In this document: piece after piece, positions 34,503 through 43,267 of the stretch
How positions within the stretch are numbered: position 1 is the first letter of the stretch
How the letters are laid out: each line of letters starts with the position of its first letter
Assembly: GCA_030645495.1 (NCBI GenBank)
Contig: JAUSLV010000011.1
Coordinates: forward strand, 320,659-384,658
Reading direction: 5' to 3'
Source: Actinomycetota bacterium
GTDB lineage: Bacteria; Actinomycetota; Acidimicrobiia; Acidimicrobiales; Ilumatobacteraceae
DNA: 64,000 nucleotides
Notes under the pieces: model-generated
The model's database searches: none
What the model was told of the DNA's origin: nothing
Seen by the model: the letters and a program-made list of their open reading frames with translations, nothing else
Translations under genes and position numbers: made by a program

Positions 34503-36463
34503 CAGGACTCCCTCGTACGGCGGCGGCGGCCGGGGCGATCGGTGCCACCGGCGCTGCGCTCTGGCAGCGACACGACGGCGGACAAGTGGGTGGATGGTGC
34601 CAGTGCGTGCGGAAACGACATCGCGGCGACGAACTCGGCCTGGAACTCGGGTTCCGTGGCGGTCTCCACCTTCACCACGTTGCGCACGGCGGTCTCCATG
34701 TCGCGCCGGGCGGCCACGGACAGCAGGGCCCGGACGGCGCCGGCACCTGCGGCGTTGCCGACGGAGCGCACCTGCTCGACCGGGCAGTCGGGCACGAGCC
34801 CGAGCACCAGCGCGTAGACGGGGTCGATGTGGCTGCCGAACGCTCCGGCCAGGCGGATGTCGTGCACCGTGTTGCTGCCGTGAGGGCTGACCCCGGCGTG
34901 GCGGTAGAGCAGCTCGATTCCGGCGCGCAGCGCTGCCTTCGCCAACTGGATGGCGCGAACATCGTTCTGCGTGATGCGCAGGTCGTCGAACACGGTGAAG
35001 CTGAACGTGCGGCCCTCGGCCACGATGCGCGGGCTGCGCTCGGCCAGCGAACCCTGCACGACGCCCTCGCTGTCGATGATGCCGGCGAGATACATCTCGG
35101 CGACCACCTCGATGATCCCCGAGCCACAGATGCCGGAGATCTCGAGATCCTGTGTCGCCTCGGCGAAGCCGGGGTCGTCGCTCCACAGGTCGCAGCCGAT
35201 CACCTTGCAGCGCACGTCGAGCGTGTCGCGATCGATACGCACCCGCTCGATCGCACCGGCTGTGGCGCGCTGGCCGCAGCTGAGTTGCGCTCCTTCGAAC
35301 GCCGGCCCGGTGGGGCTGGATGCCGCGAACTGGCGTGTGCGGTCGCCGACGACGATCTCGGCGTTCGTGCCCACGTCGACGAGCAGTTGCATGGTGGGCG
35401 AGTGGTGCGGCTGTTCGGACAGGATGACCGCCGCGGTGTCGGCGCCCACGTGGCCGGCAATGCACGGCGCGAGGTACACCTCGGCGTGCGGGCAGGCGAG
35501 CTCGAACTGAGCGGCGGGCAGCGACAGGGCCTCGGCGGTGGCGAGCGTGAACGGCGCCTGGCCCAGGGGGGTGGGGTCGATGCCGGCCACGATGTGGTGC
35601 ATGATCGGGTTGCCCACGAGCACGATCTCGAGCACTTCGCCAGTGGTGATCGCTGCGTCGCGGCACAGTTCGCCGATCAACTCGTTGAGCGCCTGGCGGA
35701 CAGCGACCGTGAGGTTGCGGTCGCCGCCGGGGTTCATCATCACGTAGCTGACGCGGCTCATCAGGTCTTCGCCGTAGCGGATCTGTGGGTTCATCCGCCC
35801 GGCGGACGACAGGATCTCTCCGGTGCCCAGGTCGCACAGGTGGCCGGCGATGGTGGTGCTGCCGATGTCGACGGCGATGCCGCACACGCGCTCCACGAAC
35901 CCCGGCCACGCGGCAACGACGGCGTCGCCGCGCACGGCCACCGTGGCGTCGCGAGCCTGGCCGGAGAAGGCGTGATGCACCTCTTGCAGCGCCGTGAGAT
36001 CGAGGTGGGTGACGGCGCGGCCGTGTTCGGTGGCGAGCGCGGCGATCACGAGATCGCTCATCGACGCGGCGTCGCCCAACACGCTGGGCGGCAGGTCGAG
36101 GTAGAACACGTGCACCGCCGGGTCGAGCACCACGTCGGTGAGATCCAGGCTCTTGCGCACCACCGGGCGGTGCACCTGGCTCTCGGGTGGCACGTCGAGC
36201 ACGGCATCGTGCAGCACCATCGCGGTGCAGCCGAGCCGTCGCCCGGGCTTCATCGGGCGCCGCTCGTCGTACGCAGACTCGGTGGCGTTCCACGCGCTGA
36301 GCGACTGGTCGCTGGAAGGCGTCACCTGGCAGCGACCGCAGATACCGCGGCCACCGCAGACGGAATCGAGGTCGACACCCAGGTCGCGGGCAGCCTGCAG
36401 CACCGTGGTGCCCTCGGGCACCACGCCACCGAGACCTGACGGGGCGAAGACGATGCGCGGCAT
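34502..36463 (-). CDS. Corrinoid-activating protein, 2Fe-2S ferredoxin + ASKHA domain (RamA-like, DUF4445)
   Basis: The 653-aa protein starts with a plant-type ferredoxin domain whose cluster Cys lie in CGGRGICGRC and near GCTAM. Then comes the large ASKHA ATPase region (IAVDIGSTTIAGHLCD, LVDVGTNAEIVVGD, SGICGSGIIEVVAEMY, LAGAFGSHIDP). Such proteins use ATP to drive reduction of inactive Co(II) corrinoid to Co(I), which is needed after accidental oxidation. The N-terminal 2Fe-2S replaces the C-terminal 4Fe-4S of archaeal RamA, suiting aerobes (inference). Confidence 0.92.
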   Translation of the reverse strand: MPRIVFAPSGLGGVVPEGTTVLQAARDLGVDLDSVCGGRGICGRCQVTPSSDQSLSAWNATESAYDERRPMKPGRRLGCTAMVLHDAVLDVPPESQVHRPVVRKSLDLTDVVLDPAVHVFYLDLPPSVLGDAASMSDLVIAALATEHGRAVTHLDLTALQEVHHAFSGQARDATVAVRGDAVVAAWPGFVERVCGIAVDIGSTTIAGHLCDLGTGEILSSAGRMNPQIRYGEDLMSRVSYVMMNPGGDRNLTVAVRQALNELIGELCRDAAITTGEVLEIVLVGNPIMHHIVAGIDPTPLGQAPFTLATAEALSLPAAQFELACPHAEVYLAPCIAGHVGADTAAVILSEQPHHSPTMQLLVDVGTNAEIVVGDRTRQFAASSPTGPAFEGAQLSCGQRATAGAIERVRIDRDTLDVRCKVIGCDLWSDDPGFAEATQDLEISGICGSGIIEVVAEMYLAGIIDSEGVVQGSLAERSPRIVAEGRTFSFTVFDDLRITQNDVRAIQLAKAALRAGIELLYRHAGVSPHGSNTVHDIRLAGAFGSHIDPVYALVLGLVPDCPVEQVRSVGNAAGAGAVRALLSVAARRDMETAVRNVVKVETATEPEFQAEFVAAMSFPHALAPSTHLSAVVSLPERSAGGTDRPGRRRRTRES

Positions 36464-36466
36464 CGG

Positions 36467-37372
36467 TTACTCGGCGCGCCTCGCCCGGCGGCCACCGGCG
36501 CGACCCTCGCGGGCGCCGCTGGGAGCGTCGGGATCGCGGTTGGCGCGAATCCACGCCGCACAGTCCTGGTCGTTGCCGGCCAGTACGTCGGCGGCCATCA
36601 CCATCGCCTTCACCTCGGGGTGCAGCGGGTTCATGATCGCCGAGGTCATGCCGTTGCTGATGGCCATCGCGAGGAACGTGCCGGTGATGTTGTTGCGCGC
36701 CGGCAGACCGAAGCTGACGTTGGAGGCGCCGCACGTGGTGTTGACCTTCAGCTCGGTGACGAGCCGGCGCAACAGTGCGAACACCTGGCGGCCGGCGGTG
36801 CCCATCGCGCCGATCGGCATCACGAGCGGGTCGACGATGATGTCGCTGGCCGGAATGCCGTAGTCGGAGGCGCGGCGCACGATCTTCTGGGCGACGGCGA
36901 AGCGCACGTCGGGGTCGGTGCTGATACCGGTCTCGTCGTTGCTGATGGCCACCACCGCGGCGCCGTACTTGGCGACGAGCGGCAGCACCCGCTCCATCTG
37001 CTCGTCCTCACCGGTGACCGAGTTGACCAACGGCTTGCCCTGGTACACGGCAAGCCCGGCTTCGAGCGCCTCGACGATCGACGAGTCGATGGAGAGGGGC
37101 ACATCGGTGATGCCTTGCACCAGCTGGATTGCTCGGGCCAGTAGCGCCGGTTCGTCGGCCAGCGGGATGCCGGCGTTGACGTCGAGCATCTGTGCCCCGG
37201 CGGCCACTTGTGCGAGGGCGTCGGCCTCCACGCGGCTGAAGTCGCCGTTCTTCATCTCCTCGGCGAGCAGCTTGCGGCCCGTGGGGTTGATCCGCTCGCC
37301 GATCATCACGAAGGGCCGGTCGAAGCCGATCACGACTTCCTTGGTGGCGGAACTGATGACGGTGTGAGTCAC
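36467..37372 (-). CDS. Methyltetrahydrofolate:corrinoid methyltransferase (pterin-binding, MtgA-like)
   Basis: The 301-aa TIM-barrel has the pterin-binding signature: MIGERINPTGRKLLAEEMKNGDFSRV, AGAQMLDVNAGIP, PLSIDSS, GKPLVNSVTGED, PLVMPIGA and NTTCGASNVSFGLP. It moves the methyl group from the methyl-corrinoid to THF here (the MetH/AcsE-type chemistry run outward). The last ~25 residues are a basic Arg/Gly tail. GTG 37372 overlaps the upstream stop (GTGA). Confidence 0.92.
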   Translation of the reverse strand: MTHTVISSATKEVVIGFDRPFVMIGERINPTGRKLLAEEMKNGDFSRVEADALAQVAAGAQMLDVNAGIPLADEPALLARAIQLVQGITDVPLSIDSSIVEALEAGLAVYQGKPLVNSVTGEDEQMERVLPLVAKYGAAVVAISNDETGISTDPDVRFAVAQKIVRRASDYGIPASDIIVDPLVMPIGAMGTAGRQVFALLRRLVTELKVNTTCGASNVSFGLPARNNITGTFLAMAISNGMTSAIMNPLHPEVKAMVMAADVLAGNDQDCAAWIRANRDPDAPSGAREGRAGGRRARRAE

Positions 37373-37698
37373 TGGATGCTCTCTTTCGCGGGGTCCCACC
37401 CGCCGTTGTCGACGAGCGCGTGCAGGCGCTCGTTCGTGAACTCGGTCTCGATGTCGGCTGCCGTTGCGGCGACGCACTCGGCCACCGTGCCAACGACGGG
37501 GTACACGGCTCGCCGCCACTCGCCCACGTACTCCTGGGCGGTCTTCTTCTCGGCCACCATCGCCGCCCGGTCGATGGCCTTCTGGAAGCGGTGGGGGAGG
37601 ATCACCTGGTGACGGTTCTCGCCGTCCTTGCCGTTCACCTGGGCGGGGATGTCGCGCCACAAGATGACGACGATCTCGTTCGATGAGCGGCGGGCCAT
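37369..37698 (-). CDS. 'Virulence factor' family small protein, 109 aa
   Basis: The protein (MARRSSNEIVVILWRDIPAQVNG..., VILPHRFQKAIDRAAM, YVGEWRRAV) resembles the short family named Virulence_fact in Pfam, which has no assigned activity. As I recall, it appears beside DUF1638 and corrinoid methyltransferase genes in other bacteria, which fits a role in methyl transfer rather than virulence. It is charged and cytosolic, and translationally coupled to the methyltransferase downstream. Confidence 0.72.
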   Translation of the reverse strand: MARRSSNEIVVILWRDIPAQVNGKDGENRHQVILPHRFQKAIDRAAMVAEKKTAQEYVGEWRRAVYPVVGTVAECVAATAADIETEFTNERLHALVDNGGWDPAKESIQ

Positions 37699-37701
37699 TG
37701 G

Positions 37702-38313
37702 TCAGTTCTGCTTTCCGCGGTTGAGGGTGACGGTGACAGCCTGCGCGAACTGCGCGAGACCGACGTGGTGGTGTTCGAACCGCAACCCGAGCCGCTGCGC
37801 TGCCGCCTGGCCTGCAGCCACCACGTGCGCCTCGGTGGTCTGCGACAGCAGCACGAGGCGGGTGTAGTTGCCGAAGTACATCGCGAGCAGTTCGGGATGG
37901 CGATCGAGGCCGAGGCCCTGCCAGATGAGCGCCTCGAAGTGTTTGGCGAGGAAATCGGTGAGGTAGAAGGTGCCCACCTCGCCCTCGGCCAGTGCGTCGA
38001 ACGCCGGGGTGCCGGCGAAGAACTCGTAGCAATGGTTGCCGGGGAGGCGTTGCAGGTTGGGGTGGTCGGCCAGCAGCCGATCGAGCGCGCCGCCGGTGCC
38101 GCAGTCGGCGTAGCCAACCAGCACCTGGCGTTCACCAATGGGGTCGAGTTCGGCGAGCATCGCGCTCAACTCGGGCACGATCCGTTCGGGGCGGTTGTGC
38201 AGGTTCGCCGGGAGGTAGCGCACCTCCACCTGGTCGTCGAGGTGGTTGGCCGACAGCACGGCCCGCAGCTCGGCTACGAGGGCACCGCACGCGATCACGA
38301 GGGGCCTGCTCAT
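37702..38313 (-). CDS. DUF1638 family protein
   Basis: The 203-aa protein matches DUF1638 (LVIACGALVAELRAVL, YLPANLHNRPERIVPEL, LVGYADCGTGGALDRLL, PGNHCYEFFAG, TFYLTDFLAKHFEALI). Cys and His in ADCGTGG and NHCYEF could be a metal or cofactor site. Genes of this family sit next to corrinoid methyltransferase genes; the activity is unknown. Second gene of the operon, 6 nt after the corrinoid protein. Confidence 0.82.
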   Translation of the reverse strand: MSRPLVIACGALVAELRAVLSANHLDDQVEVRYLPANLHNRPERIVPELSAMLAELDPIGERQVLVGYADCGTGGALDRLLADHPNLQRLPGNHCYEFFAGTPAFDALAEGEVGTFYLTDFLAKHFEALIWQGLGLDRHPELLAMYFGNYTRLVLLSQTTEAHVVAAGQAAAQRLGLRFEHHHVGLAQFAQAVTVTLNRGKQN

Positions 38314-38319
38314 CGACCG

Positions 38320-39036
38320 TCAGGCGACAGAGGGGCCGGGAGGCTCGACACGGCCGCGCTTAGCGCTGACGAGTTGCTTCGCGGTTTCGGACGCGACCGC
38401 GGCATCGCGGCAGTAGGCGTCGGCGCCGATGGCCTGGCCGAACTCCTCGTTCAGCGGGGCGCCGCCGACGAGCACGATGTACTTGTCGCGCATGCCGCGC
38501 TCGCGCAGCGTGTCGATGACCACCTTCATGTAGGGCATGGTGGTGGTGAGCAGTGCCGACATGCCGATGATGTCGGGCTGGTGTTCCTCGATCGCGGCGA
38601 GGAACGAGTCGACGTCGGTGTTGATGCCGAGGTCGTAGACCTCGAAGCCGGCACCTTCGAGCATCATCGCCACGAGGTTCTTGCCGATGTCGTGGATGTC
38701 GCCCTTCACGGTGCCGATCACGACCTTGCCGATCGGCTCGGCACCGGTTTCGGCGAGAAGCGGGCGGAGGATCTCCATGCCGGCCTTCATCGCGTTGGCT
38801 GACAGCAACACCTCGGGCACGAACAGAATGCCGTCGCGGAAGTCGATGCCGACGATGCGCATACCCTCCACGAGTGCATCGTTCAATACGCGGTCGGGAC
38901 CCCAGCCACGATCGAGGAGGATGAGCGTGCCTTCGGCAATCTCCGCTGCCAGGCCGTCGTAGAGATCCTCGTGCATCTGGGTGACGAGTTCGTCGTCGGG
39001 CAGTGCTGCCAGGTCGAGATCGTCGGCGTCGCTCAT
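38320..39036 (-). CDS. Corrinoid (B12-binding) protein, MtbC/MttC-like
   Basis: The 238-aa protein has the helical cap domain (~1-95: LYDGLAAEIAEGTLILLDRGWGPDRVLNDALVEGMRIVG) and a Rossmann B12 domain with the lower-ligand motif DIHDIGKN (DxHxxG), SALLTTTMPYMK and VGGAPLN. It shuttles the methyl group between the MttB-type enzyme and the pterin methyltransferase. ATG 39036 has AGAGAAG upstream. First gene of the operon that runs down to 32117. Confidence 0.93.
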   Translation of the reverse strand: MSDADDLDLAALPDDELVTQMHEDLYDGLAAEIAEGTLILLDRGWGPDRVLNDALVEGMRIVGIDFRDGILFVPEVLLSANAMKAGMEILRPLLAETGAEPIGKVVIGTVKGDIHDIGKNLVAMMLEGAGFEVYDLGINTDVDSFLAAIEEHQPDIIGMSALLTTTMPYMKVVIDTLRERGMRDKYIVLVGGAPLNEEFGQAIGADAYCRDAAVASETAKQLVSAKRGRVEPPGPSVA

Positions 39037-39069
39037 GTTCTTCTCTGCCTGTCCTTTCGGGATCATCCG

Positions 39070-39102
39070 TTCCACGATGCGGAATCAATCCGTATGGTGG
39101 AA
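39070..39102 (-). promoter_or_regulatory. Paired TTCC-N7-GGAA operator sites, corrinoid operon
   Basis: Site A is TTCC-N7-GGAA at 39070-39084, site B ATCC-N7-GGAA at 39088-39102, offset 18 bp. The outer heptamers GTTCCAC (39069-39075) and GTGGAAC (39097-39103) also form a dyad. The same pair with the same 18-bp offset lies before formate-THF ligase (50112-50144), sharing TCCACGATGCGGAA. Candidate sites for the IclR regulator encoded at 46721-47455. Confidence 0.7.
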
Positions 39103-39148
39103 CGCTAGCACAAATAGGGGGTTACGGTACCGGCTGACCAACGCGAAC

Positions 39149-39174
39149 GAGCGCCGGCCCGGGGGCCGGCGCTC
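39149..39174 (-). terminator. Terminator of the betaine-binding protein gene
   Basis: Twelve-bp arms GAGCGCCGGCCC / GGGCCGGCGCTC around a 2-nt centre, 29 bp beyond the stop of the binding-protein gene. The downstream T run is weak. It separates that gene from the corrinoid operon promoter. Confidence 0.7.
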
Positions 39175-39202
39175 GCTGCGTTTCACTACGACTGCAACTG
39201 GA

Positions 39203-40177
39203 TCAGGCGAACCAGGCGGACCAGACCGCTTCGTTGGCGGCGATCCACTCGGCGGCCACATCGGCCGCATCCTGCTGCTCGATCTCGACCTTGGGCAGCA
39301 GCTCGAGCTGCTGGTCGATCGTGATCTGGGCCTTCTGGACCATCGACCACACCTTGGGGTTCTTGGCCTCCAGCTTGGCCGAGGCCAGCTTCATCAGCGT
39401 GTCGGACGGGTAGCCGCAGGCGACCGCTTCCGTGTCGTCGGCGCAGCCGTCGGTGTATTCGGGCAACTGCACCTGCACCAATTTGTACTTGCCGACGGCA
39501 GCGGTGGGCGTCCACCAGTACATCACGATCGGCTTCTGATCGGCGACGGCGCTGTCGAGCTCGGCCACGGTGGCGGCCTCGGAACCCGAGAACACGATCT
39601 CGAACGGAAGCTCGAGGTTCTTGATCAGCGGCGAATCGAGCTGCGAGTACGACGGGTCGGTGCCGAGGAAGCGGCCCTTGCTGCCGGTCTCGGCCGTGGC
39701 GAACAGCTTGGCCAGGGTGGGATCCTTGAAACCCTCCCAGGTGGCGAGTTCGGGGTGTTCGGCGATGACGTAGTCGGGCACGAACCAGCCGATCTGGCCG
39801 ACGGTGCCCAGCTCGCCCATGTTGACGACCGAGCCGGCATCGATGAACGCCTGCTCGTCGGCGACGATGCCCGAGGGCCAGATCTCGGTGACGAAGTCGA
39901 CCGTGCCGTCGGCCAGGCCGGTGAACATCGAGTTTTCGTCGATCTCGAGGATCTCGGCCGGCACGCACAGCTGCGACTCGATCAGCTGCTTCATGATCTG
40001 CGCCTCGATGGCGGACGCGGTCCATGCGTTCTGGACCACGGTGATGGTGTCGCCCGAGAGGCTGGAGCAGTTGCCCCCGCCGTTGTCGGACGACTCTGAC
40101 TTGTCGTCGCCGCAGGCCACCAGTGCGACAGCTGCGACAGCAATGAGCGCAACGGTGCGCTTGCCACTGAACTTCAT
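39203..40177 (-). CDS. Glycine betaine/quaternary amine ABC transporter, substrate-binding lipoprotein
   Basis: The 324-aa protein has a lipoprotein signal ending in LVAC (Cys22) and an OpuAC/ProX-type domain: ITVVQNAWTASAIEAQIMKQLIE, TVDFVTEIWPSG, GWFVPDYVIAEHPELATWEGF, PIVMYWWTPTAA. Several Trp residues (NAWTA, EIWPSG, YWWTP) suit cation-pi binding of a trimethylammonium group. ATG 40177 has GAGGAGAA as SD. Divergent from its own ATPase and permease genes. Confidence 0.92.
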   Translation of the reverse strand: MKFSGKRTVALIAVAAVALVACGDDKSESSDNGGGNCSSLSGDTITVVQNAWTASAIEAQIMKQLIESQLCVPAEILEIDENSMFTGLADGTVDFVTEIWPSGIVADEQAFIDAGSVVNMGELGTVGQIGWFVPDYVIAEHPELATWEGFKDPTLAKLFATAETGSKGRFLGTDPSYSQLDSPLIKNLELPFEIVFSGSEAATVAELDSAVADQKPIVMYWWTPTAAVGKYKLVQVQLPEYTDGCADDTEAVACGYPSDTLMKLASAKLEAKNPKVWSMVQKAQITIDQQLELLPKVEIEQQDAADVAAEWIAANEAVWSAWFA

Positions 40178-40217
40178 CGTTCTCCTCGATTCCTGTCGGC
40201 CCCGCGGTCGACGGAGT

Positions 40218-40229
40218 GAGACTAGTCTC
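40218..40229. promoter_or_regulatory. Palindromic divergent -10 region GAGACTAGTCTC
   Basis: A perfect 12-bp palindrome midway between the divergent binding-protein and ATPase genes. It supplies TAGTCT, a TANNNT -10 hexamer, on both strands (40223-40228 plus, 40219-40224 minus), overlapping by 2 bp. Polymerase could not occupy both at once, so the two halves of the transporter may be transcribed in competition. Confidence 0.5.
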
Positions 40230-40255
40230 TCCGCACGACCACCGAGGGGGAATCA

Positions 40256-41302
40256 GTGAGTGACGCGACGGGGCCGACCGCAGCGGCGGTCGAGGTGCGC
40301 AACGTGTGGAAGGTGTTCGGCGCTCGCCCGGAAACGGCTGTCGAAATGTCACGAGGGGGTGCCAGCCGCAGCGAGGTGCTGGCCGACACTGGTTGCACGA
40401 TCGGTGTGCGCGATGTCAGCTTCTCGGTGGCACGCGGCGAGACGTTCGTGGTGATGGGTCTGTCGGGCAGTGGCAAGAGCACGCTGGTGCGCTGCCTGTC
40501 GCGATTGGTCGAGCCCACGAGCGGTGAGGTGCTGGTGGATGGCGAAGATCTGCTGGGCATGAGCCCGTCGCAGCTGCGCCAGGTACGGCGCACGAAGATG
40601 TCGATGGTGTTCCAGCACTTCGGTCTGTTCCCGCACAAGCGGGTGATCGACAACGTCGCGTACGGCTTGGAAGTGCAACGCCGCCCGAAGCACGAACGTC
40701 GCGAGCGGGCGATGGAAGTGCTGGCCAAGGTGGGCCTCACCGACTGGTCGATGCACTACCCGCAGCAACTGTCGGGCGGGATGCAACAGCGCGTGGGCCT
40801 CGCTCGTGCGCTCGCGCTCGACCCGGGCATCTTGCTGTTCGACGAACCGTTCTCCGCGCTCGACCCACTGATCCGCCGCGAGATGCAGGACGAGCTGATC
40901 CGCTTGCAGCGCCAAGAGCAGCGCACGATCATCTTCATCACGCACGACTTCGCCGAGGCGGTGCGGTTGGGCGATCGCATCGCGATCATGAAGGACGGCG
41001 AGTTCGACCAGATCGGCACCCCCGAGGAACTGGTGCTCAACCCGGCCACCGACTACGTGCGCGAGTTCGTCACCGACGTGCCGCGCGAGCGGGTGCTGCG
41101 CGTGTCCTCGGTGATGGCCGCTCCTGTGGAGGGCGTGACGCAGACGGTGAAGGCCTCGGCGCGCGTGGGCTCGGTGGTGGCCAGCTTGATCAACAGCGAG
41201 CAGCCGATCGGCGTGGTCGACGAGGCCGGCAGGATGGTCGGGTCGGTCGATCGCAGCAGGGTGGTCAGCTTCCTCGGCGAGGCGCAGCGTGACGTTCGTT
41301 AA
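40256..41302 (+). CDS. proV: Glycine betaine/quaternary amine ABC transporter, ATP-binding subunit
   Basis: The 348-aa ATPase has Walker A GLSGSGKST, Q-loop, signature LSGGMQQR, Walker B ILLFDEPFSALD and the His switch THD. The ~20-residue insert before IGVRDVSF (ETAVEMSRGG...) and a C-terminal CBS-like remnant (SVVASLINSEQPIGVVDEAGRMVGSV) mark the ProV/OpuAA branch. GTG 40256 follows a GAGGGGG ribosome binding site. It overlaps the permease gene by 14 bp. Confidence 0.94.
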   Translation: MSDATGPTAAAVEVRNVWKVFGARPETAVEMSRGGASRSEVLADTGCTIGVRDVSFSVARGETFVVMGLSGSGKSTLVRCLSRLVEPTSGEVLVDGEDLLGMSPSQLRQVRRTKMSMVFQHFGLFPHKRVIDNVAYGLEVQRRPKHERRERAMEVLAKVGLTDWSMHYPQQLSGGMQQRVGLARALALDPGILLFDEPFSALDPLIRREMQDELIRLQRQEQRTIIFITHDFAEAVRLGDRIAIMKDGEFDQIGTPEELVLNPATDYVREFVTDVPRERVLRVSSVMAAPVEGVTQTVKASARVGSVVASLINSEQPIGVVDEAGRMVGSVDRSRVVSFLGEAQRDVR

Positions 41303-43247
41303 GCAGCGCAAGTGGCAAGTGGTTGGCGCGGCGGTCGTTGCGCTCGTGGTCACGCAGATCGTGCTGCGCGGCACCACGTTCTTCCCCGAGTCGTGGAACC
41401 GCCATCTGGCCAACCCGGTCAACGACTTCGGGTCGTGGGTGCGCCGTAACCGCGATACGAACCCGTTCCTGCATGACGTGCTGCGTCCGATCGGCAACTT
41501 CGTGCGCGACCGCTACATCGACATCCGCGACGTGCTGCTGGATCTCCCGTGGTTCTGGCTGCCGCTGTTGGTGTTCGTGGTGATCCTGCGGTCGGGTCGG
41601 TGGGCCAGCGCCGGGCTCGTGGCCGCCGGCCTGCTGTTCGTCGAGTTCGCCGACCTGCACAAGGAGGGGATGGAGACGGTGGCGCTGATGCTGCTGTGCA
41701 TCCTTGCCTGCATCATCATCGGCACTCCGCTGGGCGTGCTTGCCGGGTTGCACCCGCGGGTCGAGCGAGCGCTGCGGCCGGTGCTCGACGCGATGCAGAG
41801 CCTGCCGATCACGTTCTACCTCGTGCCCTCGATCCTGTTCTTCGGCATCGGCCAGGTGCCGGCGGCGATCGCGACGATCATCTTCGGTTTGCCACCGATG
41901 GTGCGCATCGTGGCGCTCGGCATCCGCCAGGTGCCGCCTGCGTCGGTAGAGGCCGGGCTGATCTTCGGCTCGAATCGCTGGCAACTGCTGTGGAAGGTGC
42001 AGGCTCCACAGTCGATCAAGTCGTTCGTCCTGGCTGTGAACCAGATGATCATGATGTGCCTCGGCATGGTGGTGATCGGTGGCCTCGTGGGGTCGGGCGG
42101 CCTCGGCGCCGAGTTGTTCGACACGATGAAGCTGCGCAGCCCGGGCCGCTCGTTCCTCGTGGGCCTGTCGATCTTCTCGATCGCGATGGCATTCGATCGC
42201 ACCACTCGTTCGCTCGTGGATCGGCGACGAGTGTTTCCGGTGCCGACCAAGATCTACTGGGGAGCTGCTGTCGGTGCGCTCGTTGGGAGCTACGTGGTGG
42301 CCGATTCCGCCGGTGGGTTGACGGTGCCGTGGACGTTCGATCACAACCTCGTGGAGCCGATCGACGAGTTCATCATCTGGATCCGCGACACCTTCGGCGA
42401 CCAGCTGCAGTGGATCAACGACTTCATCGTGCGCGACGTGGTCATCCGCCTGCGCGACCTGCTCAGCATCTCGCTGGCGTGGCCGGTGCTGATCGGCGGC
42501 GTGGTGCTGATCGCGTTTGTGCTGCGCGGCTGGAAGTTCGCTGTGTTCACGACCGTTGGGCTGATCGGCATCGGCTTGCTCGGCATGTGGGAGGCGTCGC
42601 TGGTGACGCTCGCGCAGTTGGTGGTGGCAGTGCTGATCGCGATCGTGGTGTCGGTGCCGATCGGCATTTTCGTGGGCCAGCGGCCACGGCTGGAGGCGGC
42701 CCTCGAACCCGGGCTCGATGCGCTGCAGACGCTGCCCAGCCTGATCTATGCGATCCCGTTCGTGATGCTGTTCCAGGTCGGTTACGTGCCGGGCATCCTG
42801 GCGACCGTGATCTACGCGATCCCGCCCGGTATCCGGCTGACAGCCTTGGCGATCAAGCAGGTGAACCCCGAGACGCTCGAGGCCGCCATCACGTTCGGCG
42901 CCACGCCGCGGCAACGGTTGTGGGGCGTGCATGTGCCGCTGGCGATGAAGGGCATCATGCTGGCTCTGAACCAGGTGCTGATGATGGCACTGTCGATGGT
43001 GATCATCGCCGGCTTCATCGGCGGCCAGGGCCTCGGCTTCAAGGCGGTGGAAGCGCTCACCAAGCCCGACTTCGGTGTCGGCGTGGAATCGGGCCTCGCG
43101 CTGCTGGTGATGGCGATCATCCTCGACCGCCTCAGCGACAGCCTGGCCAACCGCTTCGATGTCGGTTCGGACGACAGTCTCGAGTTCGCACAGACACGCA
43201 TGAAGCTGCGCTCGATGGCGAAGGCGAGGTTCGGCTCACGCGCGTGA
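41289..43247 (+). CDS. Glycine betaine/quaternary amine ABC transporter, double permease
   Basis: The 652-aa protein contains two complete ProW-type permease domains in tandem (~110-320 and ~430-640), each with the EAA-like loop (PPASVEAGLIFGSNRWQLLWKVQAPQ and NPETLEAAITFGATPRQRLWGVHVPLA). The usual transporter has one such domain and works as a homodimer; here both halves are on one chain. GTG 41289 starts inside the ATPase gene. It forms the importer with the lipoprotein at 39.2-40.2 kb. Confidence 0.92.
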   Translation: MTFVKQRKWQVVGAAVVALVVTQIVLRGTTFFPESWNRHLANPVNDFGSWVRRNRDTNPFLHDVLRPIGNFVRDRYIDIRDVLLDLPWFWLPLLVFVVILRSGRWASAGLVAAGLLFVEFADLHKEGMETVALMLLCILACIIIGTPLGVLAGLHPRVERALRPVLDAMQSLPITFYLVPSILFFGIGQVPAAIATIIFGLPPMVRIVALGIRQVPPASVEAGLIFGSNRWQLLWKVQAPQSIKSFVLAVNQMIMMCLGMVVIGGLVGSGGLGAELFDTMKLRSPGRSFLVGLSIFSIAMAFDRTTRSLVDRRRVFPVPTKIYWGAAVGALVGSYVVADSAGGLTVPWTFDHNLVEPIDEFIIWIRDTFGDQLQWINDFIVRDVVIRLRDLLSISLAWPVLIGGVVLIAFVLRGWKFAVFTTVGLIGIGLLGMWEASLVTLAQLVVAVLIAIVVSVPIGIFVGQRPRLEAALEPGLDALQTLPSLIYAIPFVMLFQVGYVPGILATVIYAIPPGIRLTALAIKQVNPETLEAAITFGATPRQRLWGVHVPLAMKGIMLALNQVLMMALSMVIIAGFIGGQGLGFKAVEALTKPDFGVGVESGLALLVMAIILDRLSDSLANRFDVGSDDSLEFAQTRMKLRSMAKARFGSRA

Positions 43248-43267
43248 CGGCGCACTACCGTGGCCGC

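Noticed and set aside
32958-36734. Very long open frame (over 1,200 codons) on the minus strand running across the activator gene into the MttB frame
   Set aside because: Only its C-terminal ~514 residues are the real MttB protein; the rest is an out-of-frame, Arg/Pro-rich reading of the activator and methyltransferase genes, a common effect of high GC.
39037-39202. Cobalamin riboswitch ahead of the corrinoid operon
   Set aside because: The 166-bp region has the dyad sites and a terminator hairpin, but no B12-box or extended conserved structure.
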